From: Paenisporosarcina antarctica | GTDB lineage: Bacteria; Bacillota; Bacilli; Bacillales_A; Planococcaceae | Length of the DNA: 64,000 bases | Reading direction: 5' to 3' | NCBI RefSeq assembly: GCF_004367585.1 | Contig: NZ_CP038015.1 | Location: 2,858,001-2,922,000 of the forward strand | Shown here: positions 34,642-43,612 of the stretch, piece by piece | Numbering within the stretch: position 1 is the first letter of the stretch | Layout of the letters: the number at the start of each line of letters is the position of its first letter | Notes under the pieces: generated by a model | Seen by the model: only the letters and a program-made list of their open reading frames with translations | Database searches by the model: none | What the model was told of the DNA's origin: nothing | Position numbers and translations under genes: made by a program

Positions 34642-35673
34642 ATGCCAAAAGTTCAGCAACATGCAGAACGTGAGATTCTAGAACCTATAGCTCTATGCGA
34701 TTCAAAAGGAAATTTAAACCCTGCAGCTATTGGATTTTCGCGAAAATCATTAATTGATAGTAATTTATCAGGTCATTTTATGCGCAAGAAAAAATGGAAT
34801 AATTGGTGTGTTTTCGGAGAAGATATTATGTTTTCAGCGTCCATTCGCCATATGGATTATGCTGTAATTTGTAGTGTGTACTTCTTAGATTATGAAACAC
34901 AACGATATTTTGAGAAATCGATTACGGTTTCATTAGGGCAACGCATTCATATGCCTAATCAAGTCCTAGAAACGATTACGTTTTTTGATAATGAAATGAG
35001 TATTCAACTTATACATATGCAAGGTGAAACACATATGAAAGTGACGATTTCAAATTTTGATGGTGAATTTCTTCATGCAGACTTACAAATTGAGCATCCT
35101 GTTAATGATGAATCTTTAAATGTAGTAATTCCGTGGAATCGACAATTATTTCACCATACGGCAAAGCACTATACTTTGCCGACAAGTGGATTTGTCAAAG
35201 TTGGTGACAAACGGTACAACTTCAATTCAGAAGATAGTTATGCTGTACTTGACTATGGGCGAGGGGTTTGGCCAAGAAAGGCTTCCAGGAAATGGGCTTC
35301 CGCTTCTCAAAGGTTGGGAAACCAGCGTATTGGACTCAATTTTGGTGGAACATGGACAGATGGTACTGGCATGACTGAAAATGCTGTATTTGTTGACGGA
35401 CAAGTATCAAAAATTTCAGAAGATGTGATTTTCACATATGACAAAAATGATTTAATGAACCCTTGGCATATTCGTTCTAAGTTTTCATCAGATGTGAATT
35501 TGACGTTTACTCCTTTTTTACAACGTGAAGCAAATATTAATATAGGATTCGTCAATTTGAACGGTTATCAAATGGTTGGATATTTTAACGGTTTCGTTCA
35601 TTTACAAGACGGCTCCTGTTTATCCATCACAGAATTACTAGGAAGTATCGAAGATCATAAAGCAAAATGGTAG
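34642..35673 (+). CDS. DUF2804 domain protein
   Basis: A 343-residue soluble beta-rich protein of the DUF2804 family. Typical features are the N-terminal REILEPIALCDSKGNLNPAAIGFSRK, then KKWNNWCVFGEDIMFS. In the middle is the DYGRGVWPRKASRKWASAS and NFGGTWTDGTGMTEN section, a lipocalin-like or carotenoid-hydratase-like pattern. No enzyme activity is established for the family. Start at ATG 34642 behind GAGAGGGTG; the frame opens earlier but without a site. Monocistronic. Confidence 0.85.
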   Translation: MPKVQQHAEREILEPIALCDSKGNLNPAAIGFSRKSLIDSNLSGHFMRKKKWNNWCVFGEDIMFSASIRHMDYAVICSVYFLDYETQRYFEKSITVSLGQRIHMPNQVLETITFFDNEMSIQLIHMQGETHMKVTISNFDGEFLHADLQIEHPVNDESLNVVIPWNRQLFHHTAKHYTLPTSGFVKVGDKRYNFNSEDSYAVLDYGRGVWPRKASRKWASASQRLGNQRIGLNFGGTWTDGTGMTENAVFVDGQVSKISEDVIFTYDKNDLMNPWHIRSKFSSDVNLTFTPFLQREANINIGFVNLNGYQMVGYFNGFVHLQDGSCLSITELLGSIEDHKAKW

Positions 35674-35743
35674 CTTTAAAAGCGGAGATCGTCACACGGC
35701 TATACATATGAATGCTATGCCGAAGTCCTTCAAAGCTAGACAT

Positions 35744-35790
35744 AAAAACTCCTCATCTCCCTTATAGTTCTAGGGAATGAGGAGTTTTTA
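35744..35790. terminator. Bidirectional terminator between DUF2804 and GDPD genes
   Basis: AAAAACTCCTCAT / ATGAGGAGTTTTT stem with an internal CCCT / AGGG pair. Lies between convergent genes. Confidence 0.92.
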
Positions 35791-35817
35791 CGTCTATATA
35801 GGGAAATATATTGAAAC

Positions 35818-36552
35818 CTATTTGTCTATCTTCCCTGCTTCCAAAACATGTTTCATTTTTTCGGGAAAATCAGTGAAAATTGCGTGGACTCCAATTTGTT
35901 GCAAAGCTTGTACATCCATTACTTCATTTACCGTAAACACGCGAATAATAGCTCCTTTTAACATGGCTTCTTTGGTCATCTTACGCAGAGCTGCTGGGTA
36001 CGATATATGCAGAGCATCCGCTGGGATAAAACGTGCATAATCATAGGCATCGACGAGCACATCCATTGTTACTAAAGCAACTTCGATATGCGGAGCAGAT
36101 TTTTTGAAATTCCGAACAGCTTCATGGTCAAAAGAAGAAATTAGTACTCGCTCATCCAAGCCCATTTTCACAACCAAATGGAGTACCTTGTCCCCCATTC
36201 CCTCATATTCAAAAATATCCGACTTCAATTCAATATTTAGATGATGTGTTGTGTTTTGAAATATCATTAATACTTCTTCAAGAGTAGGAATGGACTCTCC
36301 TTTAAAATCATCACCAAACCAATTCCCAAAATCGTAAGCACGTAATTCTGATAAAGTTAAATCCCTTACGAATCCTTTCCCATTAGAAGTTCGATTAATA
36401 GCCTCATCATGAATAACGACCATCTTGTCATCTTTTGTTAAATGAACGTCTAGCTCTACTCCAAAAATGTCTAGTCGAGCTGCTTCTTTAAATGCCGCCA
36501 GTGTATTTTCTGGATGAGTACCTGACGAACCGCGATGTGCATATATTTTCAT
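35818..36552 (-). CDS. Glycerophosphodiester phosphodiesterase
   Basis: A 244-residue TIM-barrel enzyme that splits glycerophosphodiesters into glycerol-3-phosphate and an alcohol. Motifs: HRG (6-8) with PENTLAAF, metal-binding ELDVHLTKD (about 38-46), HDE (about 53), the ELKSD strand (about 109) and the C-terminal VFTVNEV...GVHAIFTDFPE typical of the family. It has no signal peptide, so it is cytoplasmic. ATG start at 36552 with AAGGAGG. It follows kynA by 12 bp and shares its transcript. Confidence 0.92.
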   Translation of the reverse strand: MKIYAHRGSSGTHPENTLAAFKEAARLDIFGVELDVHLTKDDKMVVIHDEAINRTSNGKGFVRDLTLSELRAYDFGNWFGDDFKGESIPTLEEVLMIFQNTTHHLNIELKSDIFEYEGMGDKVLHLVVKMGLDERVLISSFDHEAVRNFKKSAPHIEVALVTMDVLVDAYDYARFIPADALHISYPAALRKMTKEAMLKGAIIRVFTVNEVMDVQALQQIGVHAIFTDFPEKMKHVLEAGKIDK

Positions 36553-36564
36553 ACTGAAGCCTCC

Positions 36565-37425
36565 TTAAATTTCTGTACGTAATGTCCACAATTCAGGAAA
36601 GAAATATTGATCCAACACTTTCTTTAAATAATGGACGCCTGAAGATCCACCAGTACCTTTTTTAAAGCCAATAATTCTTTCCACTGTTTTCATATGACGG
36701 AAACGCCATTGCTGAAGACAATCTTCAACATCTACTAGCTTCTCCGCTAATTGATACAATTCCCAATAGGTGTCTACGTCTCGGTAAACAGTCGTCCATG
36801 CTGCCAAGACACTGTCATTTGGTTCATAAGGGGTTGATACATCACGTGAAACAATTTCTTCATCTATTGGCAGTCCTGCTCGAGCTAGCTTGCGAATCGC
36901 CGCATCGTATAGCCCGGGTTGATGGAAAGCTTCAGTCAATGTACTAAGTAACTCTTCATCTTTTTCGTAAATTTTTAACACATGTTTTGTCTTGTAGCCA
37001 AGTGCAAATTCAATCATCCGATATTGATACGATTGGAAACCACTAGCGTTTGCGAGAGTAGATCGAAACTCCATATATTCTGCAGGTGTTAATGTCGCTA
37101 ATACATCCCATGCTTGAATAATCTGAGTTTGAATCTTTGATACGCGAGAGAGTTGCTTAAATGCTGGCTGTAAATCATCTTTTTCAATATTAGTAATCGC
37201 TGCGCGAAGTTCGTGTAAAATGAGTTTCATCCACAACTCAGAAACTTGATGGATAATGATAAATAATGCCTCATCATGGTGATCACTTAAGCCATCTTGT
37301 GCCGTTAACAGTTTATCTAAATGAAGGTATTCTCCGTACGTCATGTTTTCTTTGAAATCTGTATGTAATCCCGATTCTCCTTGTGCAGCAGGGTTTTGCC
37401 CTTGATCTAATGGCTTTTTTTCCAT
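36565..37425 (-). CDS. kynA: Tryptophan 2,3-dioxygenase
   Basis: A haem enzyme that opens the indole ring of L-tryptophan to N-formylkynurenine, the first step of the kynurenine pathway. The 286 residues contain [12 protein letters not shown] (about 30-41), the substrate-binding [19 protein letters not shown] (about 50-68), RLS-type sequence, and the haem-ligand His in [15 protein letters not shown] with [13 protein letters not shown] near the C-terminus. ATG start at 37425 with AAGGAGATA. It is first in a two-gene operon with the GDPD gene. kynB and kynU, the usual partners, are not in the window. Confidence 0.95.
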   Translation of the reverse strand: MEKKPLDQGQNPAAQGESGLHTDFKENMTYGEYLHLDKLLTAQDGLSDHHDEALFIIIHQVSELWMKLILHELRAAITNIEKDDLQPAFKQLSRVSKIQTQIIQAWDVLATLTPAEYMEFRSTLANASGFQSYQYRMIEFALGYKTKHVLKIYEKDEELLSTLTEAFHQPGLYDAAIRKLARAGLPIDEEIVSRDVSTPYEPNDSVLAAWTTVYRDVDTYWELYQLAEKLVDVEDCLQQWRFRHMKTVERIIGFKKGTGGSSGVHYLKKVLDQYFFPELWTLRTEI

Positions 37426-37635
37426 GGTATTATCTCCTTAAGTCTCTACTTTCGCTCATCTCGTCTAGCTGTAGTATGACATGTGACTAAACACTTTAAC
37501 AGACTACTTGCATTTTTCGAAAATTCTTATTTTACTGATTTAACAAATAATGTTATAATTCAAATCTGTTTTCAAACCCCAACATCTTTCATTCATCACT
37601 TGCAGGACGCAAAATTCTTCATATTGGAGGACTGT

Positions 37636-39873
37636 ATGACACAGAAACATCCTGATTTTGAGCAAGAACAAGAGCGCCTGACCTACACTAAAAACTATAT
37701 GCAACAGTTACTAGACGAATCAAAACGAGATGTAAAATCTGCACAAGAAAATATTCGTCATGCCATGGCCGATCTCGATTATTTAGATTCCAGTTTAAGC
37801 TATACGAACATTTTAACAAATGCCCGCTTTTTCGAAATGGCCCGTTCTCAAAAAGAAGGGTTAGAAGCCATTCAGCAAAAACCTTATTTTGCGCGCATTC
37901 ATTTTCAAAAAGACGGTGAAGACAGTGAAATGTTGTACATTGGTAAGACGTCTTTATTTCAACGAGAAACACAAGAACCCATTATTGTCGACTGGCGCTC
38001 GCCTGTTGCCAATGTGTATTACGATGGACGACTTGGTGATATTGAATATGACGTTCGAGAAGACACTTTTACTGGCCATCTATTTTCAAAGCGTCAATAT
38101 ACAATTGAACAAGGCGAGTTACAATCTGTTCGTGACATTGATTTAACGACCAATGATGAGCTTTTGCAAGAAGCTCTTTCAGGTAAAGCAGATGTTCGTT
38201 TAACTGAAATTGTGTCGACCATTCAAGCTGAGCAAAATGAAATTATTAGGGCTCATTTAAAACAGCCCATTCTTGTGCAAGGTGCAGCAGGTAGTGGGAA
38301 AACGACCATCGCCCTCCACCGTATTTCGTATTTTCTCTATACAATGGGTGAACATTTTCCAGCCGATAAACTGATGATTCTAGCTCCATCCAAATTGTTT
38401 ATGGACTATATAGCAGAGGTTTTACCGGAACTCGGAGTCAGTAAAATTTGTCAAACTACTTTCGCTGAATACGTCTTACAAGCAACTACTATTAAATTGA
38501 AACTAAAAGATTCAAACTTAAAGTTAGCTACTTTAACTGAACAAGACTTTCCAGATGAAATGATGCTGTGGCAATCTCAAATGAAAGGCTCTCTTTTTTA
38601 TAAAGAATTGATAGATGCCTATCTCAAAGATTACGAGAAATCAATTGCCGATCAGTTCGAAGACGTTTTCATTGAAAAATACCGTATTATGAGAGGTTCA
38701 AAATTAAAAAAATTATTTCTAGGTGACTTTTCCTATATGCCAATTGAGAAACGCTTAGAACGTATTAAATTAATTTTTCAATCTCACGTACGCCAAAAGA
38801 AAAAAGAAATTTTGTTCATGTTAAATAAGAAATATGATGACGCTTTAGATCAAGCGTTATTTGGAATCCGGGATGCCGCCAAGAGAAAATCCGAAGTTAC
38901 AAAGTATATCGATGAACGTGACTACCGCATCCCACTCATTGAAAAAGAGTCAAAAACCACTACGTCTGCTTATATGAAACGCTTTAAGAAAGCCAATATT
39001 AAAAAGATGTATCGCAACTTTGTCACGGCTGATGAATTCATATGTGAACATACAATTCAGTGGACAGACCAGCAACGGCATGCATTCCTTCAAAGCCATT
39101 CAATCGAATCCTGGGAATTAGAAGATTTAGCACCTCTTTATTACATGCATACTAGGTTGAGAAGCATACCCGATAAATGGAAAATGCGCGTTGTTTTTAT
39201 TGATGAAGTTCAAGATTATAGCATTTTCCAACTTGCCGCTTTAAAAGAAGGTCTTGAAACAGATATGTTTACGATGGTTGGAGATTTAGCGCAAGGTATA
39301 TACAGCTATCGTGCCCTTACTTCATGGGATCCAGTCGTTGAATTATTCCCAAGAGCTACTTATAAGACTCTGCAAAAAAGCTACAGAACGACTATTGAAA
39401 TTATGACAGTTGCAAACAGCATTTTAACGCAAATGGATGAAGACTTGCCATTAGTTGAACCAGTTGTTCGCCATGGTATTGATCCACAATTTTATGAAAT
39501 GAGTGTACTTGAAGGACAACGAATCGTTTCTTTGTTAGAGGAAATCCGCAGTCGCGGTCACCATTCAATTGCACTAATTTGCAAAACAACTTCACAAGCG
39601 CAGTTAATTGCTAATCAGCTTAAGGATTTCCTTCCCATTCAATACTTGAACGATCATTCGGATATTGACCAGACAAAGTTACTCGTCTTGCCTAGTCATT
39701 TAGCAAAAGGGTTAGAGTTTGATGCAGTGTTGATTGTGGCGATTGACACACCTTTCCGTAAGCATTCAATCGACCGCAAACTGCTGTATGTAGCGATGAC
39801 TCGTCCAATGCATGAATTACATTTAATCGGATCAAGTAGAGAACACTTTTTATTGCCACCATCAACGAGTTAG
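37636..39873 (+). CDS. helD: HelD-type UvrD-like helicase (RNA polymerase-recycling motor)
   Basis: A 745-residue SF1 ATPase. HelD binds RNA polymerase and pulls it off nucleic acid. The N-terminal part is a long coiled coil (about residues 1-75, EQERLTYTKNYMQQLLDESK...), the arm that enters the secondary channel. Walker A is GAAGSGKTT (216-224). Walker B is VVFIDEVQDYS, with motif III GDLAQGIYS, then SYRTTIEIM and the C-terminal LLYVAMTRPMHELHLIG. Start at ATG 37636 behind GGAGGAC; the frame is open upstream without a site. Length is close to the B. subtilis protein. Monocistronic. Confidence 0.92.
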   Translation: MTQKHPDFEQEQERLTYTKNYMQQLLDESKRDVKSAQENIRHAMADLDYLDSSLSYTNILTNARFFEMARSQKEGLEAIQQKPYFARIHFQKDGEDSEMLYIGKTSLFQRETQEPIIVDWRSPVANVYYDGRLGDIEYDVREDTFTGHLFSKRQYTIEQGELQSVRDIDLTTNDELLQEALSGKADVRLTEIVSTIQAEQNEIIRAHLKQPILVQGAAGSGKTTIALHRISYFLYTMGEHFPADKLMILAPSKLFMDYIAEVLPELGVSKICQTTFAEYVLQATTIKLKLKDSNLKLATLTEQDFPDEMMLWQSQMKGSLFYKELIDAYLKDYEKSIADQFEDVFIEKYRIMRGSKLKKLFLGDFSYMPIEKRLERIKLIFQSHVRQKKKEILFMLNKKYDDALDQALFGIRDAAKRKSEVTKYIDERDYRIPLIEKESKTTTSAYMKRFKKANIKKMYRNFVTADEFICEHTIQWTDQQRHAFLQSHSIESWELEDLAPLYYMHTRLRSIPDKWKMRVVFIDEVQDYSIFQLAALKEGLETDMFTMVGDLAQGIYSYRALTSWDPVVELFPRATYKTLQKSYRTTIEIMTVANSILTQMDEDLPLVEPVVRHGIDPQFYEMSVLEGQRIVSLLEEIRSRGHHSIALICKTTSQAQLIANQLKDFLPIQYLNDHSDIDQTKLLVLPSHLAKGLEFDAVLIVAIDTPFRKHSIDRKLLYVAMTRPMHELHLIGSSREHFLLPPSTS

Positions 39874-39887
39874 TAAGTCACCTATTT

Positions 39888-39919
39888 AACGTTTCTTCCA
39901 CTTGGGAGAAACGTTTTTT
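39888..39919 (+). terminator. Terminator of helD
   Basis: AACGTTTCT / AGAAACGTT stem with a short interior, followed by six T, 15 bp after the stop. Confidence 0.9.
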
Positions 39920-39993
39920 GTTTTACATTAAGGATTAAAAGTAAAGATCGAGATGAGAAGACCTACATATAGATTGGAAATTGCGACTGTGAC

Positions 39994-40258
39994 GACTATG
40001 GTTTCCGGCTCGCTTTGGATGGCAAAACCGCTGCACCATAACCTAGGGAATGAAAGTGAAGGTCGAAGTGACGCTGTCACCTCGACCTTCACTCGTTCCT
40101 ACAGGCAATCTTGCCGCGGGTGTGCATCCGTCGCTCGCCACAACCTAAACGTGCACAGGTCTTTGATTTTGGTTTACGAGAGAAGAGATACTGTCTGTCT
40201 AAAGAAGAAGCTGCCGAAGATGCAATTTCGGCAGCTCGTGGCCATCTATAAAGGATTA
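39994..40258. repeat. Long inverted repeat, left arm
   Basis: About 265 bp, roughly 85-90 percent identical by eye to the reverse complement of 41671-41940. It includes GACTATGGTTTCCGGCTCGC, a 17-bp hairpin GTGAAGGTCGAAGTGAC / GTCACCTCGACCTTCAC (40054-40091), GTGCACAGGTCTTTGATTTT and GCCGAAGATGCAATTTCGGC. Confidence 0.9.
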
Positions 40259-40431
40259 CTTTGCTTTTTTGAAAGAAGGTTTCGCACATTATAAAGAAAA
40301 AATAAACGGTGGCAGACGTAGACACAGTTGCCCCACAAATTTCAGCTCGCATCTGGGATAAGACTCTTGCGGCACACCTGATAGAAGAAAGTGCCATACC
40401 TAAGAGTGGCAGAACAGTATCTACTATGGTT

Positions 40432-40515
40432 TCCAGCTCGCTTTGGATGGCAAAACCCGCTGCACCATAACCTAGGGAATGAAAAGGATTATGATGTCAC
40501 AAGTCACATCACAAT
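40432..40515. repeat. Partial extra copy of the inverted-repeat element
   Basis: CTATGGTTTCCAGCTCGCTT through CACCATAACCTAGGGAATGA, then a different hairpin, AAGGATTATGATGT / ACATCACAATCCTT. The flank is conserved while the hairpin sequence has changed. Confidence 0.8.
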
Positions 40516-40566
40516 CCTTCTTTCGTAAAGGTGTACCTGGAAACATGGTCCATCACTTCTCGTCAC

Positions 40567-40613
40567 AAAAAAAGCTGGCGGAGGCATCCGACAGTACAAA
40601 TCAAGATTTTGCA
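40567..40613. repeat. Direct repeat, copy 1
   Basis: AAAAAAAGCTGGCGGAGGCA, then TCCGACAGTACAAATCAAGATTTTGCA. It recurs identically at 40844-40892. The two copies bracket a terminator-like hairpin and family A array copy 3. Confidence 0.92.
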
Positions 40614-40647
40614 CCTAAATAATAGAAAGACTGCAGTGGTTAATGGC

Positions 40648-40673
40648 CCCGCCGCAGTAATTGGCGGGTTTTT
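40648..40673 (+). terminator. Terminator-like hairpin in the repeat block
   Basis: CCCGCC / GGCGGG around a 9-base loop followed by TTTTT. No gene ends nearby, so it may be a relic. Confidence 0.6.
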
Positions 40674-40707
40674 CTGTGGGGGAAATATACACTTTCTTGT
40701 CGAGTGA

Positions 40708-40815
40708 AGGCTCAGTTGTAATTTTGAGGCGTCACGTTGTAATTATTTAAGGTGACGTTGTAAAAAAGAGAGTTCACGTAGTAAAAATAGAGCTTCACGT
40801 TGTAATAGTTAAATT
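40708..40815 (-). repeat. 21-bp phased array, family A, copy 3
   Basis: On the minus strand TACAAC/TACTAC starts at 40804, 40783, 40762, 40741 and 40720, exactly 21 bp apart. It is preceded by ATTTAACTAT and closed by TACAACTGAGCC. CGTCACCTT is in unit three, as in copy 1. Confidence 0.9.
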
Positions 40816-40843
40816 ATGGAATTTATATTTATTGCTTTCCATC

Positions 40844-40892
40844 AAAAAAAAGCTGGCGGAGGCATCCGACAGTACAAATCAAGATTTTGCAT
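40844..40892. repeat. Direct repeat, copy 2
   Basis: Second copy of the AAAGCTGGCGGAGGCATCCG element described at 40567. Confidence 0.92.
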
Positions 40893-41670
40893 TTAAAAAA
40901 AGAAATGCTGTGAACTTGAAGTGCTACATGGTCTCGCACACGTATATGTAGTGATCTGCATGAGGAATTAGTTTTTCACTTTCCTCATTGAATCTTCAGC
41001 CGTCTTCTTCCTTTAATGTCAGTGTCTATTCACTCGTCCATCATACTCACCTCAAGAATGCCCGTCACAACCCTATTGGTTTCATTTGCAGGTTAAGACG
41101 AAATTTGTTTGTCGTTCAAAGTGAACCAGAAATCTGGTGATACAGTGTGCGTGGTGAAACAACTATTAATAAATTAAGAACCTTGTTATGTAACCTCCTC
41201 CAACAGGAAATTTGCAATTAGCGAAATGGCTACCATACAAGGGTTTACGCATTTTTTAAGGTGGACTTGAATGCTTTTGTTTACGCTCCGCTCCTAAATG
41301 AAAGAAGAATCGCTAAGGACTGTTTCATTAACTAGTTTACTTGACTAGTGAAACTAATTTTGAAAGCTTCTTTCTTTTGCACAACATTTATCGGACAATT
41401 TAGAGATTTATCGCCCAAATACGTCTCACAACCTAGTTAACTTGCTGAAACAGCACCTATTAAATTGATCATTAGCCATAGAGAAAGGTAACGAAAGTGA
41501 CATGGCTTTTATAGTAGGGTTTATTCGCTGTTTTATAATAGATATTAAATGGTTTTTTACGCTACGCTCCTGTTGGTATTTGCGTGCTGATATAGTTTAT
41601 AAATTGGAACGTACTGGTCTGACATAGAGGAGAGATATTCTGTGTAACCCTTCTTTCAAGTAACGCAGTG
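40893..41670. other. Gene-free centre of the 40-42 kb repeat block
   Basis: No supported gene on either strand. Two diverged copies of a segment ending TTTACGCT(C/A)CGCTCCT are seen (about 41210-41302 and 41480-41573). An inverted repeat, TTTCATTAACTAGT / ACTAGTGAAA, lies at about 41324-41354. Confidence 0.6.
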
Positions 41671-41940
41671 GGATCCTTTATAGTTTGCTACGAGTGGCCG
41701 AAATTGCATCTTCGGCCGCTTCTTATCTAGATAGTCAGTATCTCTTCTCTCGTAAACCAAAATCAAAGACCTGTGCACGTTTAGGTTGTAGGTGAGCGAA
41801 GGATGCACACCCGCCACAAGATTGCCTGTAGGAACGAGTGAAGGTCGAAGTGACAACGTCACTTCGATCTTCACTTTCATTCCCCAGGTTATGGTGCAGC
41901 GAGTTGGCCATCCATAGCGAACCGAAAACCATAGTCGATA
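41671..41940. repeat. Long inverted repeat, right arm
   Basis: Reverse complement of 39994-40258, with the matching hairpin GTGAAGGTCGAAGTGAC / GTCACTTCGATCTTCAC at 41840-41876. Confidence 0.9.
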
Positions 41941-42265
41941 CATTTCCTATTCCCAGTTTACATGTCGGTCTTATTGAACTTCACTTTCATTCCCCAGGTT
42001 ATGGTGCAGCCGGTTGGCCATCCATAGCGAACCGAAAACCATAGTCGATACATTTCCTATTCCTTGTTTACATGTCGGTCTTATTGATCTTCACTTTCAT
42101 TCCCTAGGTTATGGTGCAGCGGGTTGGCCATCCATAGCGAACCGAAAACCATAGTCGATACATTTCCTATTCCCTGTTTACATGTCGGTCTTATCACTTT
42201 GACCTTCACTTCATTCCTAAGTTATGATGTAGCAAGTTTTCCATCCAAAGAGAACCTGAAACCCA
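41870..42265. repeat. 110-bp tandem repeat (3 copies plus a degenerate part-copy)
   Basis: Units start at 41870, 41980 and 42090, period exactly 110: TTCACTTTCATTCCC(C/T)AGGT ... CCATCCATAGCGAACCGAAA ... CATGTCGGTCTTAT. A worn fourth copy runs from about 42203 to 42265. The first unit overlaps the end of the long inverted repeat, so the array grew from that end. Confidence 0.93.
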
Positions 42266-42292
42266 TTTAAAATATCCTTTTTCTCTACCCCC

Positions 42293-42321
42293 TTGCACGT
42301 TTCTTTAAATAAGTGTATCAT
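42293..42321 (+). promoter_or_regulatory. Promoter of zagA
   Basis: TTGCAC (42293-42298), 17 bp, TATCAT (42316-42321). Confidence 0.6.
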
Positions 42322-42324
42322 TCA

Positions 42325-42342
42325 AATCGTAATCATTACTAT
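42325..42342 (+). promoter_or_regulatory. Zur box (zinc uptake regulator operator)
   Basis: AATCGTAATCATTACTAT contains TCGTAAT-C-ATTACTA. The known Bacillus Zur box is a 7-1-7 repeat of the form TCGTAATnATTACGA, so only the last arm departs from it. It sits directly after the -10, where bound Zur-Zn would block transcription. Confidence 0.8.
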
Positions 42343-42369
42343 TTATAAAATAACTTAAGGAGCGAATAT

Positions 42370-43557
42370 ATGCAAACTCAAATTCCAGTTACTGTTTTAA
42401 GCGGCTATTTAGGTGCCGGAAAGACCACGGTATTAAACCACTTACTTGCCAATAAAGAAGGTAAGAAAATAGCGGTTATTGTCAATGATATGAGCGAAGT
42501 TAATATTGACTCACAACTTATTCAAAGTGGAGGTTTCTCTCGCACTGAAGAGAAATTAGTTGAGCTAACAAACGGCTGCATCTGCTGCACCCTACGTGAA
42601 GACTTAATGATTGAAGTAGAAAAGTTAGCTAAACAAGGTGATATCGATTATATCGTCATTGAATCGACAGGAATTTCAGAACCAATTCCTGTAGCACAAA
42701 CTTTTACCTATATTGATGAGGAAGTCGGAATAGACCTTACACAATATTGCAGACTTGATTCTATGGTCACAGTAGTAGATGCATTCCGCTTTTGGAGTGA
42801 CTATGAAAGCGGTGAATCGTTATTTGAACGCAAACAAACGGATGATGAGGAAGATGTGCGTGATGTATCAGACTTGTTAATTGACCAAATTGAGTTTGCG
42901 AACATTCTACTGATTAGCAAAACGGATTTAGTTACAGCTGAATTTTTAGACGCTTTTAACGTATTCCTTCTAAAAATGAATCCTGATGCCATTATAATTC
43001 CTATCGAAAACGGCGTAGTTCCTCCTAGCAAAATATTGAATCGTCAATTATTTGACTTCGAAGAGGCAAGTCAATCAGCTGGATGGATGAAAGAATTAAA
43101 TGAAGAACATATTCCAGAAACCGACGAATATGGCATTAGCTCGTTTGTCTATAGACGCAAGCGTCCATTCCATCCTGAGCGTTGGAATGCTTGGTTAAGT
43201 GTATTCCCACAGGAAGTCATTCGTTCTAAAGGTTTTTTCTGGTTGGCAACACGAAATGAAATGGCCGGCCTTTTATCTCAAGCTGGAAATTCTCTTCAAT
43301 TCCAAGGAGCGGGTAATTGGATAGCCTCTCTTCCGAAAGCCGAACAGCGCGAAATCATGTTAGAGGATGAAAGCATTGCAGCGAGATGGGATGAAGTGCA
43401 CGGTGATCGCCAAACTGAAATGGTTTGGATAGGCCTGGATATGGATCGCGAAGAAATTGAAGAACAACTTGATAGTTGTTTATTAACAGAAGAAGAAATG
43501 AAAATTGACTGGACAACTTTTGCAGATCCATTGCCTGCTTTTGTAGTTGCAGATTAA
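42370..43557 (+). CDS. zagA: COG0523 GTPase, Zur-regulated zinc metallochaperone (YciC/ZagA type)
   Basis: A 395-residue G3E-family P-loop GTPase. N-terminal Walker [10 protein letters not shown] (12-20), metal-binding CxCC C70-C72-C73 in [11 protein letters not shown], the switch-like IESTGISEP and a guanine motif SKTD (about 182-185). The C-terminal CobW domain lies about 270-390. In B. subtilis YciC (ZagA) is made under zinc starvation and delivers zinc to FolE. The same length and the Zur box just upstream support this reading over a nitrile hydratase or cobalamin partner. ATG start with AAGGAGCG. Ends at a bidirectional terminator. Confidence 0.88.
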   Translation: MQTQIPVTVLSGYLGAGKTTVLNHLLANKEGKKIAVIVNDMSEVNIDSQLIQSGGFSRTEEKLVELTNGCICCTLREDLMIEVEKLAKQGDIDYIVIESTGISEPIPVAQTFTYIDEEVGIDLTQYCRLDSMVTVVDAFRFWSDYESGESLFERKQTDDEEDVRDVSDLLIDQIEFANILLISKTDLVTAEFLDAFNVFLLKMNPDAIIIPIENGVVPPSKILNRQLFDFEEASQSAGWMKELNEEHIPETDEYGISSFVYRRKRPFHPERWNAWLSVFPQEVIRSKGFFWLATRNEMAGLLSQAGNSLQFQGAGNWIASLPKAEQREIMLEDESIAARWDEVHGDRQTEMVWIGLDMDREEIEEQLDSCLLTEEEMKIDWTTFADPLPAFVVAD

Positions 43558-43573
43558 TTTTTCGTTATGATTC

Positions 43574-43612
43574 AAAAACACCCACAACCTAATTAAAGGT
43601 TGTGGGTGTTTT
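43574..43612. terminator. Bidirectional terminator between zagA and double-GNAT gene
   Basis: AAAACACCCACAACCT / AGGTTGTGGGTGTTTT, a 16-bp perfect stem. Lies between convergent genes and overlaps the GNAT gene end. Confidence 0.95.

Noticed and set aside
40314-40470. Short open frame (begins VADVDTVAPQISARIWD) in the repeat block
   Set aside because: No ribosome site, runs into a repeat copy, and no family recognised. It could be a gene relic but is not supported.
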